From assembly GCA_947491175.1 (NCBI GenBank), contig CANLIF010000001.1:1-62543 (forward strand): DNA of 62,543 bases, given 5' to 3'. The stretch comes from Actinomycetota bacterium (GTDB lineage Bacteria > Actinomycetota > Actinomycetes > S36-B12 > UBA5976). The position numbers and the translations under genes were made by a program. Under the pieces are notes generated by a model, which did no database searches, was not told the origin of the DNA, and worked only from the letters and a program-made list of their open reading frames with translations. This document shows positions 40,947 to 50,194 of this stretch, in pieces. Positions within the stretch are counted from its first letter, which is position 1; each line of letters starts with the position of its first letter.

Positions 40947-41624
40947 ATGAGTCTGCGGATCTTGGTCATCGAAGATGATCAGTCAATTGCCGAGATCGTA
41001 GGCATCCTATTGCGCGCTGAAGGATTCGAAGTATCGTATTGCGCGGATGGAAACCAAGCAATGAATGCTTTTCAAGTGGTTAATCCTGATTTGGTATTAC
41101 TTGACTTGATGCTTCCAGGTAGAGATGGAGTTGAAATATGTCGAGCAATCCGAGACACAAGTGGCGTGCCAATCGTGATGCTTACGGCCCGAAGTGATTC
41201 CAGCGATGTGGTAACAGGGCTAGAAGCCGGCGCAGATGACTATGTTGTTAAACCAATTAAGAACGAAGAATTGATTGCGCGAATTCGAGCTCGACTAAGA
41301 AATATAGAAGATCCTGGCGCGAATGAAATTTCGATTGGTGATCTGGTAATTGATGTAGCAGGACATGATGTTAAGCGCGGAGACAAAAGCATCCCTCTTA
41401 CGGTTTTGGAATTTAAGTTACTTTTAACTCTTGCTAAACGGCCTTGGCAGGTTTTTTCTCGTGAGGCCTTATTGGAGGAAGTTTGGGAATATCAGCACGC
41501 TGCAGATACCAGGCTGGTAAACGTGCATGTTCAAAGACTGCGGGCAAAAATCGAAATTGACCCAGAGCACCCTGAAATTGTTGTAACATTTCGTGGCGTT
41601 GGCTACAAAGCCGGGCAAACTTAA
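40947..41624 (+). CDS. mtrA: Response regulator MtrA
   Basis: OmpR-family regulator (225 residues) that in Actinobacteria controls cell-wall hydrolases and replication-linked genes. Receiver Asp53 is in LLDLMLPGRDG, with TARSDSSDVVTGLEAGADDYVVKPI. The winged helix is FLS-type with SREALLEEVWEYQHAADTRLVNVHVQRLRAKIE, which is the MtrA signature. AAAGGGAG precedes the ATG. It heads the conserved mtrA-mtrB-lpqB-comF run. Confidence 0.96.
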   Translation: MSLRILVIEDDQSIAEIVGILLRAEGFEVSYCADGNQAMNAFQVVNPDLVLLDLMLPGRDGVEICRAIRDTSGVPIVMLTARSDSSDVVTGLEAGADDYVVKPIKNEELIARIRARLRNIEDPGANEISIGDLVIDVAGHDVKRGDKSIPLTVLEFKLLLTLAKRPWQVFSREALLEEVWEYQHAADTRLVNVHVQRLRAKIEIDPEHPEIVVTFRGVGYKAGQT

Positions 41625-41627
41625 CCG

Positions 41628-43181
41628 GTGAGCACACTAGCTCAAGAAAAGATTTCGATTCGAAGTCGTTGGCGAAGGAATTTGCAACTTCGTTTGATTA
41701 TTTTAACGTTTATTATTTCTACCTCAGTGCTAAGCATCGTTGGCGTGCTCTTAGTAAATCAAGTTACGTCTGGATTACTTGAAGCCAAGCAGCAGAGTGC
41801 ATTGACGGAAGCTACATCAGCCCGTCTCGAGGTGCAGCGCTTACTAGATGCAGCCGATGTTGGACTAATAGCTCCAAACAGCACTCGATTGGTGGATTCA
41901 GTCATCACAGCGCTCGCCGTTCGTGCTGGATCCCCGGGAATTTATGACGCATTGTTCTTGAGTGACCCAGACTTAGCAGGAGCACCTGAGCGGGGAACCA
42001 AGTTAATTTCGGAAGATTCAATTCCGCAGGAACTAAGAACGGCAATTCGAGAACGCGATCGCCAAGCTTGGGCCTACTCCGAGTTGGTATACGAAGGCGG
42101 GGTTACCACACAAGGCCTGGTTGTTGGCGCGCCAGTTTCTATTCCTCGGGTAGGAGCGTACGAACTCTATTTGTTGTTCCCACTTGATAATGAGCAACGA
42201 ACCATCGATTTGGTTAACCAAGGCGTAGCAGCGACGGGAATCATACTGTTGGTGAGTTTGATGGTGCTGGCGTGGTTTGTCACGGCTCGTGTAACTGACC
42301 CAGTTAGAGAAGCTGCCGAAATCGCAGTTCAAATTGCTTCAGGTGACTTAGATCGAAGAATGCAAGTTAAGGGCGAAGATGACATCGCAAGACTAGCTGG
42401 ATCATTTAATGAAATGGCGACGAGTTTGCAGAGTCAAATCATCCGCCTTGAATCTCTGTCACAGATTCAACAACAGTTTGTATCTGATGTATCCCATGAA
42501 CTGCGCACGCCGTTGACTACTGTGCGCATGGCAAGTGAAATGATCTACAACGCACGTGCTGATTTTGATCCAGATATGGCAAGGTCCGCCGAGTTGCTTA
42601 GGAATCAAGTTGATAGATTCGACATTCTGTTGAGTGACTTGCTTGAGATGAGCAAAATTGATGCTGGCGCTTCACCACTAGAAAGTGCACCTGTTGATTT
42701 GTCAGTGATTACTCAAGTTATTTTGCACGATAATAGCGAAATCGCCACCGATCACTCGACTAATTTTAAGTTTGCAAGTTCTGGAGATTCAATAGTCATC
42801 GCTGATAACCGAAGAGTCTCACGGATCATTAGAAATCTCATTGTGAATGCAATCGAACACTGTGATGGCACTGACGTTGAAGTAGAAATAGCAGGAAATG
42901 AAACTTGCGTGTCCATCTCGGTACGAGATCGCGGTCAAGGAATTGCTGTTGAAGATATATCAAGAGTTTTTGGTCGTTTTTGGCGCGCGGATCCAGCACG
43001 GCAACGCACGCTTGGAGGTACTGGACTTGGGCTTTCAATTTCAGCTGAGGATGCCGCACTTCACGGTGGCATCATTGATGTCTGGGGCGCACCTAATGAA
43101 GGGGCTCAGTTCGTTTTAACTTTGCCTCGTCTGGAGTTAGGTGAAATTACCGACGTGGCAATTTTGGCAGGTGCACCATGA
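41628..43181 (+). CDS. mtrB: Sensor histidine kinase MtrB
   Basis: 517 residues: helix 1 near residues 20-45, an extracytoplasmic sensor of about 140 residues, helix 2 near 195-220, HAMP (VTDPVREAAEIAVQIASGDLDRRM), H-box DVSHELRTPLTTVRMA with His290, and the HATPase boxes (DRGQGIA, GGTGLGLSISAEDA). It phosphorylates MtrA. It starts 3 bases after mtrA, and its stop overlaps the lpqB start (ATGA). Confidence 0.96.
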   Translation: MSTLAQEKISIRSRWRRNLQLRLIILTFIISTSVLSIVGVLLVNQVTSGLLEAKQQSALTEATSARLEVQRLLDAADVGLIAPNSTRLVDSVITALAVRAGSPGIYDALFLSDPDLAGAPERGTKLISEDSIPQELRTAIRERDRQAWAYSELVYEGGVTTQGLVVGAPVSIPRVGAYELYLLFPLDNEQRTIDLVNQGVAATGIILLVSLMVLAWFVTARVTDPVREAAEIAVQIASGDLDRRMQVKGEDDIARLAGSFNEMATSLQSQIIRLESLSQIQQQFVSDVSHELRTPLTTVRMASEMIYNARADFDPDMARSAELLRNQVDRFDILLSDLLEMSKIDAGASPLESAPVDLSVITQVILHDNSEIATDHSTNFKFASSGDSIVIADNRRVSRIIRNLIVNAIEHCDGTDVEVEIAGNETCVSISVRDRGQGIAVEDISRVFGRFWRADPARQRTLGGTGLGLSISAEDAALHGGIIDVWGAPNEGAQFVLTLPRLELGEITDVAILAGAP

Positions 43182-44875
43182 GATCAAAAATTATCGGTGG
43201 AATTTTAGTTGGAGCGCTTACGCTTTCAGGTTGTGCTGGAATTCCCACTTCAAGTCAGGTGTATTTCGGAGAAGTAATTTCTGAAGATACATCGACACAG
43301 TTCGTGAGAGTCATTGCTCGACCTCCGAATAGAAACATGAGCCCAGAGGAAATTGTGCGTGGATTCTTAGACGCCTGCGCAGATCCATCTGAAAATTATG
43401 GAATTGCGCGACAGTACTTGGCGGTTGAATCAGCCGAGATTTGGAATCCATTAACGGGTATTGAGATTTATGAATCGTCGACGATTGAAGTAGCGGGAGA
43501 TTCAACGAACTTAACGTTAGGCGCAAGCAAGCTTGGCACAATATCAGATACGGGGAGATATCAAAGTGGTGATCCTGGCGGCAAGATTTCTAAATCATTT
43601 GGGCTTGCAAAAGACCCCGGTGGACAATGGAGAATTTCAAACCTAAGTGATGGCATTTTGCTGTCCAGTGGAGACGTGGACCGCTCATTTCGAAGTTTTC
43701 CGATTTATTTTTTCAAAACAGATTTAACTTCATTGATAACTGACAGCTTGTTAGTACCTGTGAGTAATTCTGGTGCTGCAACTTCATTAGTCCGCTCACT
43801 ACTCGAGGGACCATCGGCCTACTTATCACCTGTCGCAACGAGTGCATTTCCAGTAGGAACCACACTGACTTACGGTTCGGTCCCCATACTGAATGGAATT
43901 GCGCAAGTGGACCTCTCTAAAGAGATTTTGGGAGCTAATGAAGTTACCCGACGTGCCCTTTCGGCTCAGTTGGTCTGGACATTAAGTGCTTTAGCCAACG
44001 TTTCTGCAGTTCAGATCTCAGTCTCCGGCCAGCCTTTTGTGCTTTCAAACCTTGGTTCACTTCAGACAATCCAGGACTGGCAGAGCCTTTCACCACTACC
44101 TAATCCTGACCTCATTAAATTGAATGTAATTAGAAACGAAAATATTTTCTCTGTTGATGGCGAGATCGAAACTTTAAAGTTTGTCTCGCTAGCTCCATTA
44201 GCTTTCGTGTCAGCAAATCCAGACGACACAATAGTCGCAACCGTTTCAGCGGATCGTAAATCTTTACAAGTAACTCGTGCTTCAGAATCTCAATTTAGAT
44301 TGGTAGCGCAAGGGGACGAAATTTCTAAACCTACTTGGGATCGAGATGGGAACATTTACTTCTCAGATTTTGGGCAAGGTGTGCGTGAAGTAACTAGTGA
44401 TGGCTCATTACGCGTGGTCGCAGTTGACGTAACAACGCTGGGTACAAGTGAACAAGTTAAGCAAGTTGCAGTCTCTAGTGATGGAGTTCGAGTTGCAGTT
44501 GTTTTGTCAGATGGAACTCAGGATGTAATTGCAGTGGGCGCAATCTTTAAGACTGCCGATGAAACCAGAATCATTGGATTACATCGAATTGAGCGGTCAA
44601 TAACTTCAGTTCGTGATATTGCCTGGAGTACACCCACATCAATTGCGGTATTAGGTTCAGATGAATCAACAAGTGAACTACTTTTTGACGTGTCTCTGTT
44701 GGATGGAAAATCCCAGTTATTCAGCACGCCAATTGGTGCCCAGCAGATTTGGGTCGGCGGAACTGGAAAGTTGTTTATTTCGGCAGTCGATGGCAGCAAT
44801 CAATTGGTCTATGAACAAAGTTTTGGATCTTGGGCACAAGTTACTTCCGGCATTGGTGGATATTTCTCCAGGTAA
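43178..44875 (+). CDS. lpqB: Lipoprotein LpqB
   Basis: A 565-residue exported lipoprotein. A basic start and hydrophobic stretch lead to the lipobox LSGC with Cys19. A GerMN-like domain (about residues 150-330, including VRSLLEGPSAYLSPVATSAFP) precedes a beta-propeller-like C-terminus. In Actinobacteria LpqB binds MtrB and modulates its signalling. The start overlaps mtrB by four bases. Confidence 0.94.
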   Translation: MRSKIIGGILVGALTLSGCAGIPTSSQVYFGEVISEDTSTQFVRVIARPPNRNMSPEEIVRGFLDACADPSENYGIARQYLAVESAEIWNPLTGIEIYESSTIEVAGDSTNLTLGASKLGTISDTGRYQSGDPGGKISKSFGLAKDPGGQWRISNLSDGILLSSGDVDRSFRSFPIYFFKTDLTSLITDSLLVPVSNSGAATSLVRSLLEGPSAYLSPVATSAFPVGTTLTYGSVPILNGIAQVDLSKEILGANEVTRRALSAQLVWTLSALANVSAVQISVSGQPFVLSNLGSLQTIQDWQSLSPLPNPDLIKLNVIRNENIFSVDGEIETLKFVSLAPLAFVSANPDDTIVATVSADRKSLQVTRASESQFRLVAQGDEISKPTWDRDGNIYFSDFGQGVREVTSDGSLRVVAVDVTTLGTSEQVKQVAVSSDGVRVAVVLSDGTQDVIAVGAIFKTADETRIIGLHRIERSITSVRDIAWSTPTSIAVLGSDESTSELLFDVSLLDGKSQLFSTPIGAQQIWVGGTGKLFISAVDGSNQLVYEQSFGSWAQVTSGIGGYFSR

Positions 44876-44948
44876 ATTAACACCCTCTTTTTGTTTACAC
44901 ATATGTTGCAACCGGGAAAGCCAACAAAAACTTGTTACATGATGAGGC

Positions 44949-45569
44949 ATGTCAATTTTGAAACAGCTGGTTTTCACACCTAGGTGTTTGATTTGCACCA
45001 GACTAGGTGTTGATTTTTGCACGTCATGTATCGAAAAGATTCGACCGTTTCGAGCTCGAGATCTAAGTGAAATTGAAGTCTGCTTTTGCGCAGGCGATTA
45101 TTCTGGCTGGCTCCGAGACTCAGTTATCTGTTACAAGAACGGAGATGCCCGATACACCAAATTGTTAGCGCAGCTTTTAAGCAGAACTTTGGACAAACTC
45201 GATGTGACTGAAAATCTGACATTGATTCCGATTCCAAGTTCGCAACAAAAAATTAGCGAACGAGGTTTCGATTCCATGGCAAATCTGTGTACAAACATGA
45301 TTCGTGAACGAGAATCGCTAAATTTGGATACTTCAAATTTGTTTCTTCGCCGGACCGTCGTAGATCAAGTTGGTTTAACTGCTCTGCAACGCCAGGAAAA
45401 TTTAGACGGCGCATTTGGAACTCGATGGATAATAAACGGAACTGTAGTGATCGTTGATGACGTTATAACAACCGGTGCAACTATGAATAGTGCAGCCCGG
45501 GCTCTTAAATATGCTGGTGCCCAACGAGTCTTTGCACTGGCTTTGTGCGGCACTCCAAAAACCAGATAG
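44949..45569 (+). CDS. comF: ComF family phosphoribosyltransferase-like protein
   Basis: 206 residues with an N-terminal zinc knuckle (RCLICTRLG and FCTSC) and a C-terminal PRTase fold whose PRPP loop is VVIVDDVITTGAT. In naturally competent bacteria ComF acts in DNA uptake, while its role in non-competent actinobacteria is unclear. It ends the mtrAB-lpqB run. In most Actinobacteria hpf/raiA and secA come next; here a structured RNA and an MFS gene follow. Confidence 0.92.
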   Translation: MSILKQLVFTPRCLICTRLGVDFCTSCIEKIRPFRARDLSEIEVCFCAGDYSGWLRDSVICYKNGDARYTKLLAQLLSRTLDKLDVTENLTLIPIPSSQQKISERGFDSMANLCTNMIRERESLNLDTSNLFLRRTVVDQVGLTALQRQENLDGAFGTRWIINGTVVIVDDVITTGATMNSAARALKYAGAQRVFALALCGTPKTR

Positions 45570-45579
45570 CCTTTGAGTC

Positions 45580-45840
45580 GGCACCCACCCGGGTCCGTGA
45601 TTGCGTTGCAAAGCAGTTCTTCGAAGTTGTTTTGCAACAAGCCGACGCCAGCCGCAGGCAAAGCGGTCCACGTAAGACGACTTTTGGTCGTTGAGCACGG
45701 TGCGGTTTAGAAGTAAGTCCTGCCTGTTCTTTGATCCAGATGGTCAAAATAGACAGCGAGGGTTAGTAGTTGCGATTGACGCAGCCAAAGCTCCAGCAGG
45801 CGAATGTGGGGTCGAAAATCAGGTCGGACGGGTGGGTGTC
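45580..45840 (+). ncRNA. Structured non-coding RNA, candidate raiA-motif RNA
   Basis: About 260 bases with no credible ORF. A closing stem pairs 45580-45591 with 45829-45840 (12 pairs, one G-U) and, after a two-base bulge, TCCG (45594-45597) with CGGA (45825-45828). Inside are hairpins at 45605-45638 (GTTGCAAA/TTTGCAAC, extended by further pairs), 45676-45692 (ACGAC/GTCGT), and 45724-45756 (CTGT/ACAG plus TTTGATC/GGTCAAA). The raiA motif is a large conserved RNA of Firmicutes and Actinobacteria found beside raiA/hpf and comF genes; location and size fit. A 6S-like or Ms1-like RNA is the main alternative. Strand is inferred from gene context. Confidence 0.55.
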
Positions 45841-45846
45841 TTCTTC

Positions 45847-45903
45847 ACTTCCCAAAAATCTTAACTTCCCAAAAAAAAGGACACCGTTTAACCCACTAGG
45901 GTT
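45847..45903. repeat. Short direct repeat and small hairpin before the MFS gene
   Basis: ACTTCCCAAAAA occurs at 45847-45858 and 45864-45875 (17-base period). AACCC (45890-45894) and GGGTT (45899-45903) form a small hairpin. This A+T-rich stretch probably holds the MFS promoter. Confidence 0.4.
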
Positions 45904-45927
45904 GGGTACTTAGCGTAGGGAGTTTTG

Positions 45928-47139
45928 GTGTCAGATCCGGCCGTTAAGTCCCAGCAAAAATTTATTTTAAAAGCTATGCCCCTTTTCTTTGTTGGCATGA
46001 CTTTACGTCCGCTAACCACTTCAGTTGGTCCAGTACTTCCTGAAATTCGGGCAGAATTTGGACTCAGCGCAACGGCTGCATCGTTGTTGAGTACCTTGCC
46101 GATTCTTATGTTTGGATTCGGCGCCATGCTGGTTCCTAGATTGTTAACCAAGGTCACTCCTAACAAAGCTGTGTCGTTTGCGTTGATTGCGCTGGCAATT
46201 GGTGGGACCTTTCGCTTAGTGCCATCAATTGTTGTTCTATATTTAGGAACCATAATTATTGGCCTTGGTGTCGCAGTAGGCAACGTGGTTCCATCAATAA
46301 TCACCCGGCGAGATTTCCCAAAAAACATCGGTGGAGTCATGGGAATGATCGCGGGAGCTATCTCAATTTCCGCATCCATTGCGGCATTGATTACGTATCC
46401 GCTTACGGACGCTTTTGGATCATGGCGCGGACCTTTAGAACTATGGGCTATTTTGCCATTGATCGCTTGGGCAGTTTGGCGAACTTATCGACACCAGGAA
46501 ACTGTCGATGCAACTTTAACAACACCTCGTGACATGCGGTCATTATTTCGCAACAAGTTAGCCTGGGCACTGGTTTTCTACTTTGGTTTCCAGTCCATGA
46601 ATTACCATTCGATGAATGCCTGGCTGCCATCGATTCTGCGAGATTCAGGTATGGATCCAACTGTTGCCGGAAATCAACTCGCTCTCTTAGTACTTCTCGG
46701 ATTTCCAGCTGGTCTATTTGTTCCGCCATTGGCTGCAAGATTTAAATCTCAGGTAATGCTTTGTCTGATTTTCGTGGCAGTCTTTGCGGTCGGCCTAGTT
46801 GGGATTTATCTCTTTGCCACTACAGGATGGTGGCCAAATGGAACTTGGCTTTGGGTTTCCCTACTTGGGATCGGATTGGGCTCGTCATTTCCACTGGCGT
46901 TAACTTTGGTTTTACTTCGGTCTGATAGCCACGAAACTGCCCGAGACTTAGGGTCGTTTATGCAAGGCGGCGGCTACATCATTTCCGCACTGGGCCCATT
47001 GACATTGGGCTTACTTAAAGACTTAACTCACACTTGGGTAGCGTCATTCATTGCGTTAGCAGTAGCGCTGGTTGTTCAGCTTATTTCGGGAATGGTAATT
47101 TCCCGTCCTGGAGTTATTAGTGGTGCAACAAAACCCTAA
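45928..47139 (+). CDS. MFS transporter, CynX/NimT-like
   Basis: A 403-residue membrane protein with about twelve hydrophobic helices. The MPLFFVGMTLRPLTTSVGPVLPEI start is typical of the cyanate/nitroimidazole (CynX/NimT) branch of the major facilitator superfamily. The substrate is unknown. GTG 45928 has AGGGAG upstream and is preferred to TTG 45925. Its position directly after comF, where hpf is usual, suggests a rearrangement. Confidence 0.85.
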   Translation: MSDPAVKSQQKFILKAMPLFFVGMTLRPLTTSVGPVLPEIRAEFGLSATAASLLSTLPILMFGFGAMLVPRLLTKVTPNKAVSFALIALAIGGTFRLVPSIVVLYLGTIIIGLGVAVGNVVPSIITRRDFPKNIGGVMGMIAGAISISASIAALITYPLTDAFGSWRGPLELWAILPLIAWAVWRTYRHQETVDATLTTPRDMRSLFRNKLAWALVFYFGFQSMNYHSMNAWLPSILRDSGMDPTVAGNQLALLVLLGFPAGLFVPPLAARFKSQVMLCLIFVAVFAVGLVGIYLFATTGWWPNGTWLWVSLLGIGLGSSFPLALTLVLLRSDSHETARDLGSFMQGGGYIISALGPLTLGLLKDLTHTWVASFIALAVALVVQLISGMVISRPGVISGATKP

Positions 47140-47174
47140 AACCCAAGATCCTGCTCAAGATGCAAGAATGAATT

Positions 47175-49238
47175 GTGACTAATCGCCTCGTAGATTCAAC
47201 TTCGCCGTACTTGTTGCAGCATGCCCAGAATCCAGTTGACTGGTATCCCTGGTCCGAAGCGGCTTTTGAACTGGCTAGAACCAGAGATGTACCGATTTTT
47301 TTGAGTGTCGGTTACAGCGCTTGTCATTGGTGCCATGTCATGGCTCATGAAAGTTTTGAAAACCCTTCAGTTGCCGCATTGATGAATGAGTATTTTGTAA
47401 ATATAAAGGTAGATCGCGAAGAACTACCAGCCGTTGATTCGTTGTATATGGAAGTTACCCAGGCGATGACTGGACAAGGTGGTTGGCCAAATTCAGTTTG
47501 GCTAGATCATGACCGACGACCATGGTATGCCGGAACTTATTTTCCACCCCGCCCATCACATGGAATGCCGTCATTTACCCAAGTCCTCTTGGCACTTAAT
47601 GACACCTGGACTAGCGATCGCGAACGAGTCAGTGAATCCTCAGCGCGAATCATGGAGCACATTGGATCACGCAACGAACTTATTATTAAGTCCAAATCAG
47701 ATTTCACTAAAGATGAAATTACATTTGCGGTAAATTCTGGAATCGATTCACTCTCTGCGACATTCGATCCTATAAATGGCGGCTTTGGTGACGCCCCAAA
47801 ATTTCCACCGTCACTAGCGTTGGAGTTTCTGCTTAGAAATCAAGCGCTTCAAAAACTTAATGGTGGCGAATCAGATTTTCGCATTAATCAAATGATCGAA
47901 CAAACTTGCAATGCCATGGCACGTGGTGGAATTTATGATCAACTAGGCGGGGGATTTGCAAGGTATAGCGTAGACGCAACTTGGACTGTTCCACATTTCG
48001 AAAAGATGCTTTACGACAACGCGCAACTCCTTTCGATTTATGCACACTGGTACCGACTATCTGGTGACGAGCAGGCACTGCGTATAACGACCGAAACTGC
48101 CGAATTCTTAATTCGTGATCTGCAAACTCCAGAAGGCGGCTTCGCAGCAGCACTTGATGCCGACAGTATCGAAATGGCAACTGGGCATTCCGAAGAAGGT
48201 GCGTTCTATGCCTGGACACCAGAACAAATTTTGGAAGTACTTGGCACAGCTGATGCAGATTGGGTAATTCAGTTGTGCAGAGTAACTCCAGAAGGAACTT
48301 TCGAACACGGTAAATCAGTTTTAACTCTTCATCACGATCCGGATGACTGGGAAAGATGGCGCGACTTACGCACAAAACTTTTACTGTCTAGAGAAACCAG
48401 ACCACGTCCCGGTAGAGACGACAAAATCGTCGCGAGTTGGAATGGACTTGCGATCCGAGCTTTGGTTGATGCGGGCAGCATTTGCAGTCGCCAAGATTGG
48501 ATTGATTGCGCGACTCGAGCTGGAGAGTTATTAGTCACTACGCATCTTGGAGCTGACTTAACTCACTCCAATAGATTGGTCAGAGTTTCGCGCGATGGCA
48601 AAGCTGGACTCCATGCCCTTGGTGTCCTTGAAGATCAAGCTCTGGTTGCAAGTGCATTTTTAGCTTTAGCGCAGGCCAATGGTGATGATAGCTGGCGCAT
48701 ATTGGCTGGGAGGTTACTTGACGACATTCAAGATCATTTTCAGCAAGGCTCTGGTCTGACAGATACTGCAAACGATGTTGAACCAGTGGCTAAAGACGTT
48801 GCGGCCAGGCAAGTTGATCCAACCGACAATGTCGCGCCATCTGGATGGGCAGCAACAATTGATGCTGCGCTGACTTACGCGGCGCTTTCGGGAGACACCG
48901 AAATGCGAGCTTGGGCGGAAAAATTCATTCCAGCGCTAGTGCCATTAGTTGCGTCCCATACCCGGTTTGCTGGGTGGGGAAGTGCCATGTTCGTAACTTG
49001 GCTTGATGGCCCTCGGGAAGTTGCGATTGCTGGTCCGAGTGATTCTGGCTTCCGTGAAATATTGGCGCAAGGAACCGCGCCAGGAATGGTTTACGCCTGG
49101 GGTAGTGACCAACCACTTTTACAGGATCGAAACATAATTGACGACCATACGACCGCGTATGTATGTCGTGGATTTGTCTGCGATGCACCAACCACAGATT
49201 TGCAAGTATTGAAAAAACTAATTGGCGTATTTAACTAA
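47175..49238 (+). CDS. DUF255 thioredoxin-like protein (YyaL/Spermatogenesis-associated 20 family)
   Basis: A 687-residue cytoplasmic protein. The N-terminal thioredoxin-like domain (about residues 3-170) has Cys50-His-Trp-Cys53 in SACHWCHVM and the family's LLQHAQNPVDWYPW start; the rest is an alpha/alpha barrel resembling glycan-acting enzymes (YDQLGGGFARYSVDATWTVPHFEKMLYDNAQL). Function is not established. GTG 47175 gives the conserved start. It converges on uppS with a 4-base overlap. Confidence 0.9.
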   Translation: MTNRLVDSTSPYLLQHAQNPVDWYPWSEAAFELARTRDVPIFLSVGYSACHWCHVMAHESFENPSVAALMNEYFVNIKVDREELPAVDSLYMEVTQAMTGQGGWPNSVWLDHDRRPWYAGTYFPPRPSHGMPSFTQVLLALNDTWTSDRERVSESSARIMEHIGSRNELIIKSKSDFTKDEITFAVNSGIDSLSATFDPINGGFGDAPKFPPSLALEFLLRNQALQKLNGGESDFRINQMIEQTCNAMARGGIYDQLGGGFARYSVDATWTVPHFEKMLYDNAQLLSIYAHWYRLSGDEQALRITTETAEFLIRDLQTPEGGFAAALDADSIEMATGHSEEGAFYAWTPEQILEVLGTADADWVIQLCRVTPEGTFEHGKSVLTLHHDPDDWERWRDLRTKLLLSRETRPRPGRDDKIVASWNGLAIRALVDAGSICSRQDWIDCATRAGELLVTTHLGADLTHSNRLVRVSRDGKAGLHALGVLEDQALVASAFLALAQANGDDSWRILAGRLLDDIQDHFQQGSGLTDTANDVEPVAKDVAARQVDPTDNVAPSGWAATIDAALTYAALSGDTEMRAWAEKFIPALVPLVASHTRFAGWGSAMFVTWLDGPREVAIAGPSDSGFREILAQGTAPGMVYAWGSDQPLLQDRNIIDDHTTAYVCRGFVCDAPTTDLQVLKKLIGVFN

Positions 49239-50011
49239 ATACCAAATCGTCGATTTCTTGCTGTGTATGAGCGCACCGCACGCAAGAAATCAATTTTGCG
49301 AAAGTTTGGCCAGTAAGCCTCACAAAAATAAAACTCTGAGTGTGCGCTTTGCCACAATAAGAATCCACTTAGTCTTTGTTCCCCTGAAGTTCTAATAACT
49401 AAATCTGGATCTGGTTGGCCTTTGGTGTACAAGTGCGAAGCAATTTGCTCGATATTGATTTCCGATGCGATTTTAGTTAGCGACTTACCGGCTGCCGATC
49501 CATCAAGAAGTAATGATCTAACTGCATCTACTACTTCTTGTCTGCCACCATATCCAATCGCAACATTTACCAGGAGCCCTGGTACATTTTCGGTTGCAAC
49601 TTTTGTCTTATTGAGTAGGTCCGCAGTTCGCTCGGGAAGAAGTTCGAGTGCTCCCACGGGATGGATCTGCCATCTACCTGTGTTGCCCAAAGAAGTCACG
49701 GTATCTTCAATGATTTCCAATAACGCATCTAGTTCTGTAGGTTCGCGCAGCAAGTTATCTGTAGAAAGTAGCCACAGGGTTACGACCTCGACACCTAGCT
49801 CCTCACACCAGCCAAGAAACTCAGTAATCTTTTCGCCACCGGCTCGATGTCCGTATGCACTTGACGAACCCAATTCGGCAGCCCAGCGACGATTCCCATC
49901 CAAGATAACGCCAACGTGAGCGGGCAATTGATCCTGAGGGAGTGAGGAAGTTAGCCGATGACCGTACAAGTCATATGCAATGTCGCCAACGAGAGTGCGC
50001 AGTCTTCCCAT
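49235..50011 (-). CDS. uppS: Isoprenyl (Z-polyprenyl diphosphate) transferase
   Basis: A cis-prenyltransferase of 258 residues that makes the lipid carrier for cell-wall precursors or its Z-farnesyl primer. The catalytic Asp is in VILDGNRRWA; LWLLSTDNL, GYGGRQEVVDAV, and IRTSGEQRLSGFLLWQSAHSEFYF are signatures. It resembles mycobacterial Rv1086 (short-chain Z-FPP synthase) more than a long undecaprenyl enzyme, by recollection. ATG 50011 has AGG a few bases upstream; a reading to 50215 would overlap the PhoH gene. Confidence 0.92.
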   Translation of the reverse strand: MGRLRTLVGDIAYDLYGHRLTSSLPQDQLPAHVGVILDGNRRWAAELGSSSAYGHRAGGEKITEFLGWCEELGVEVVTLWLLSTDNLLREPTELDALLEIIEDTVTSLGNTGRWQIHPVGALELLPERTADLLNKTKVATENVPGLLVNVAIGYGGRQEVVDAVRSLLLDGSAAGKSLTKIASEINIEQIASHLYTKGQPDPDLVIRTSGEQRLSGFLLWQSAHSEFYFCEAYWPNFRKIDFLRAVRSYTARNRRFGI

Positions 50012-50194
50012 GCGACCTAGGTTAGTAGATGCCAAACCTGCCCGGGTATCCCCGTAATTGTTCATAAATTCACTGACTAGAAACTCTTTGGTACGGCGTG
50101 TCTGACCTAACCAAATCAGGTATCGCAATACCGTCGGGTTATCGGACAATTCCGAGCCTTCCCAAGGATAAATCTGAAAATCTGGGGTGAGCTC

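Noticed and set aside
45402..45747. Overlapping reverse-strand frames of 80-98 residues across the comF 3' end and the RNA region
   Set aside because: Several overlap one another in different frames, have no motif or ribosome site, and cross the paired stems of the RNA.
45570..45927. RNase P RNA, tmRNA or SRP RNA
   Set aside because: The RNase P GAGGAAAGTCC segment, a tmRNA tag frame and CCA-like 3' end, and the SRP GGAAG-type core are all absent on both strands.
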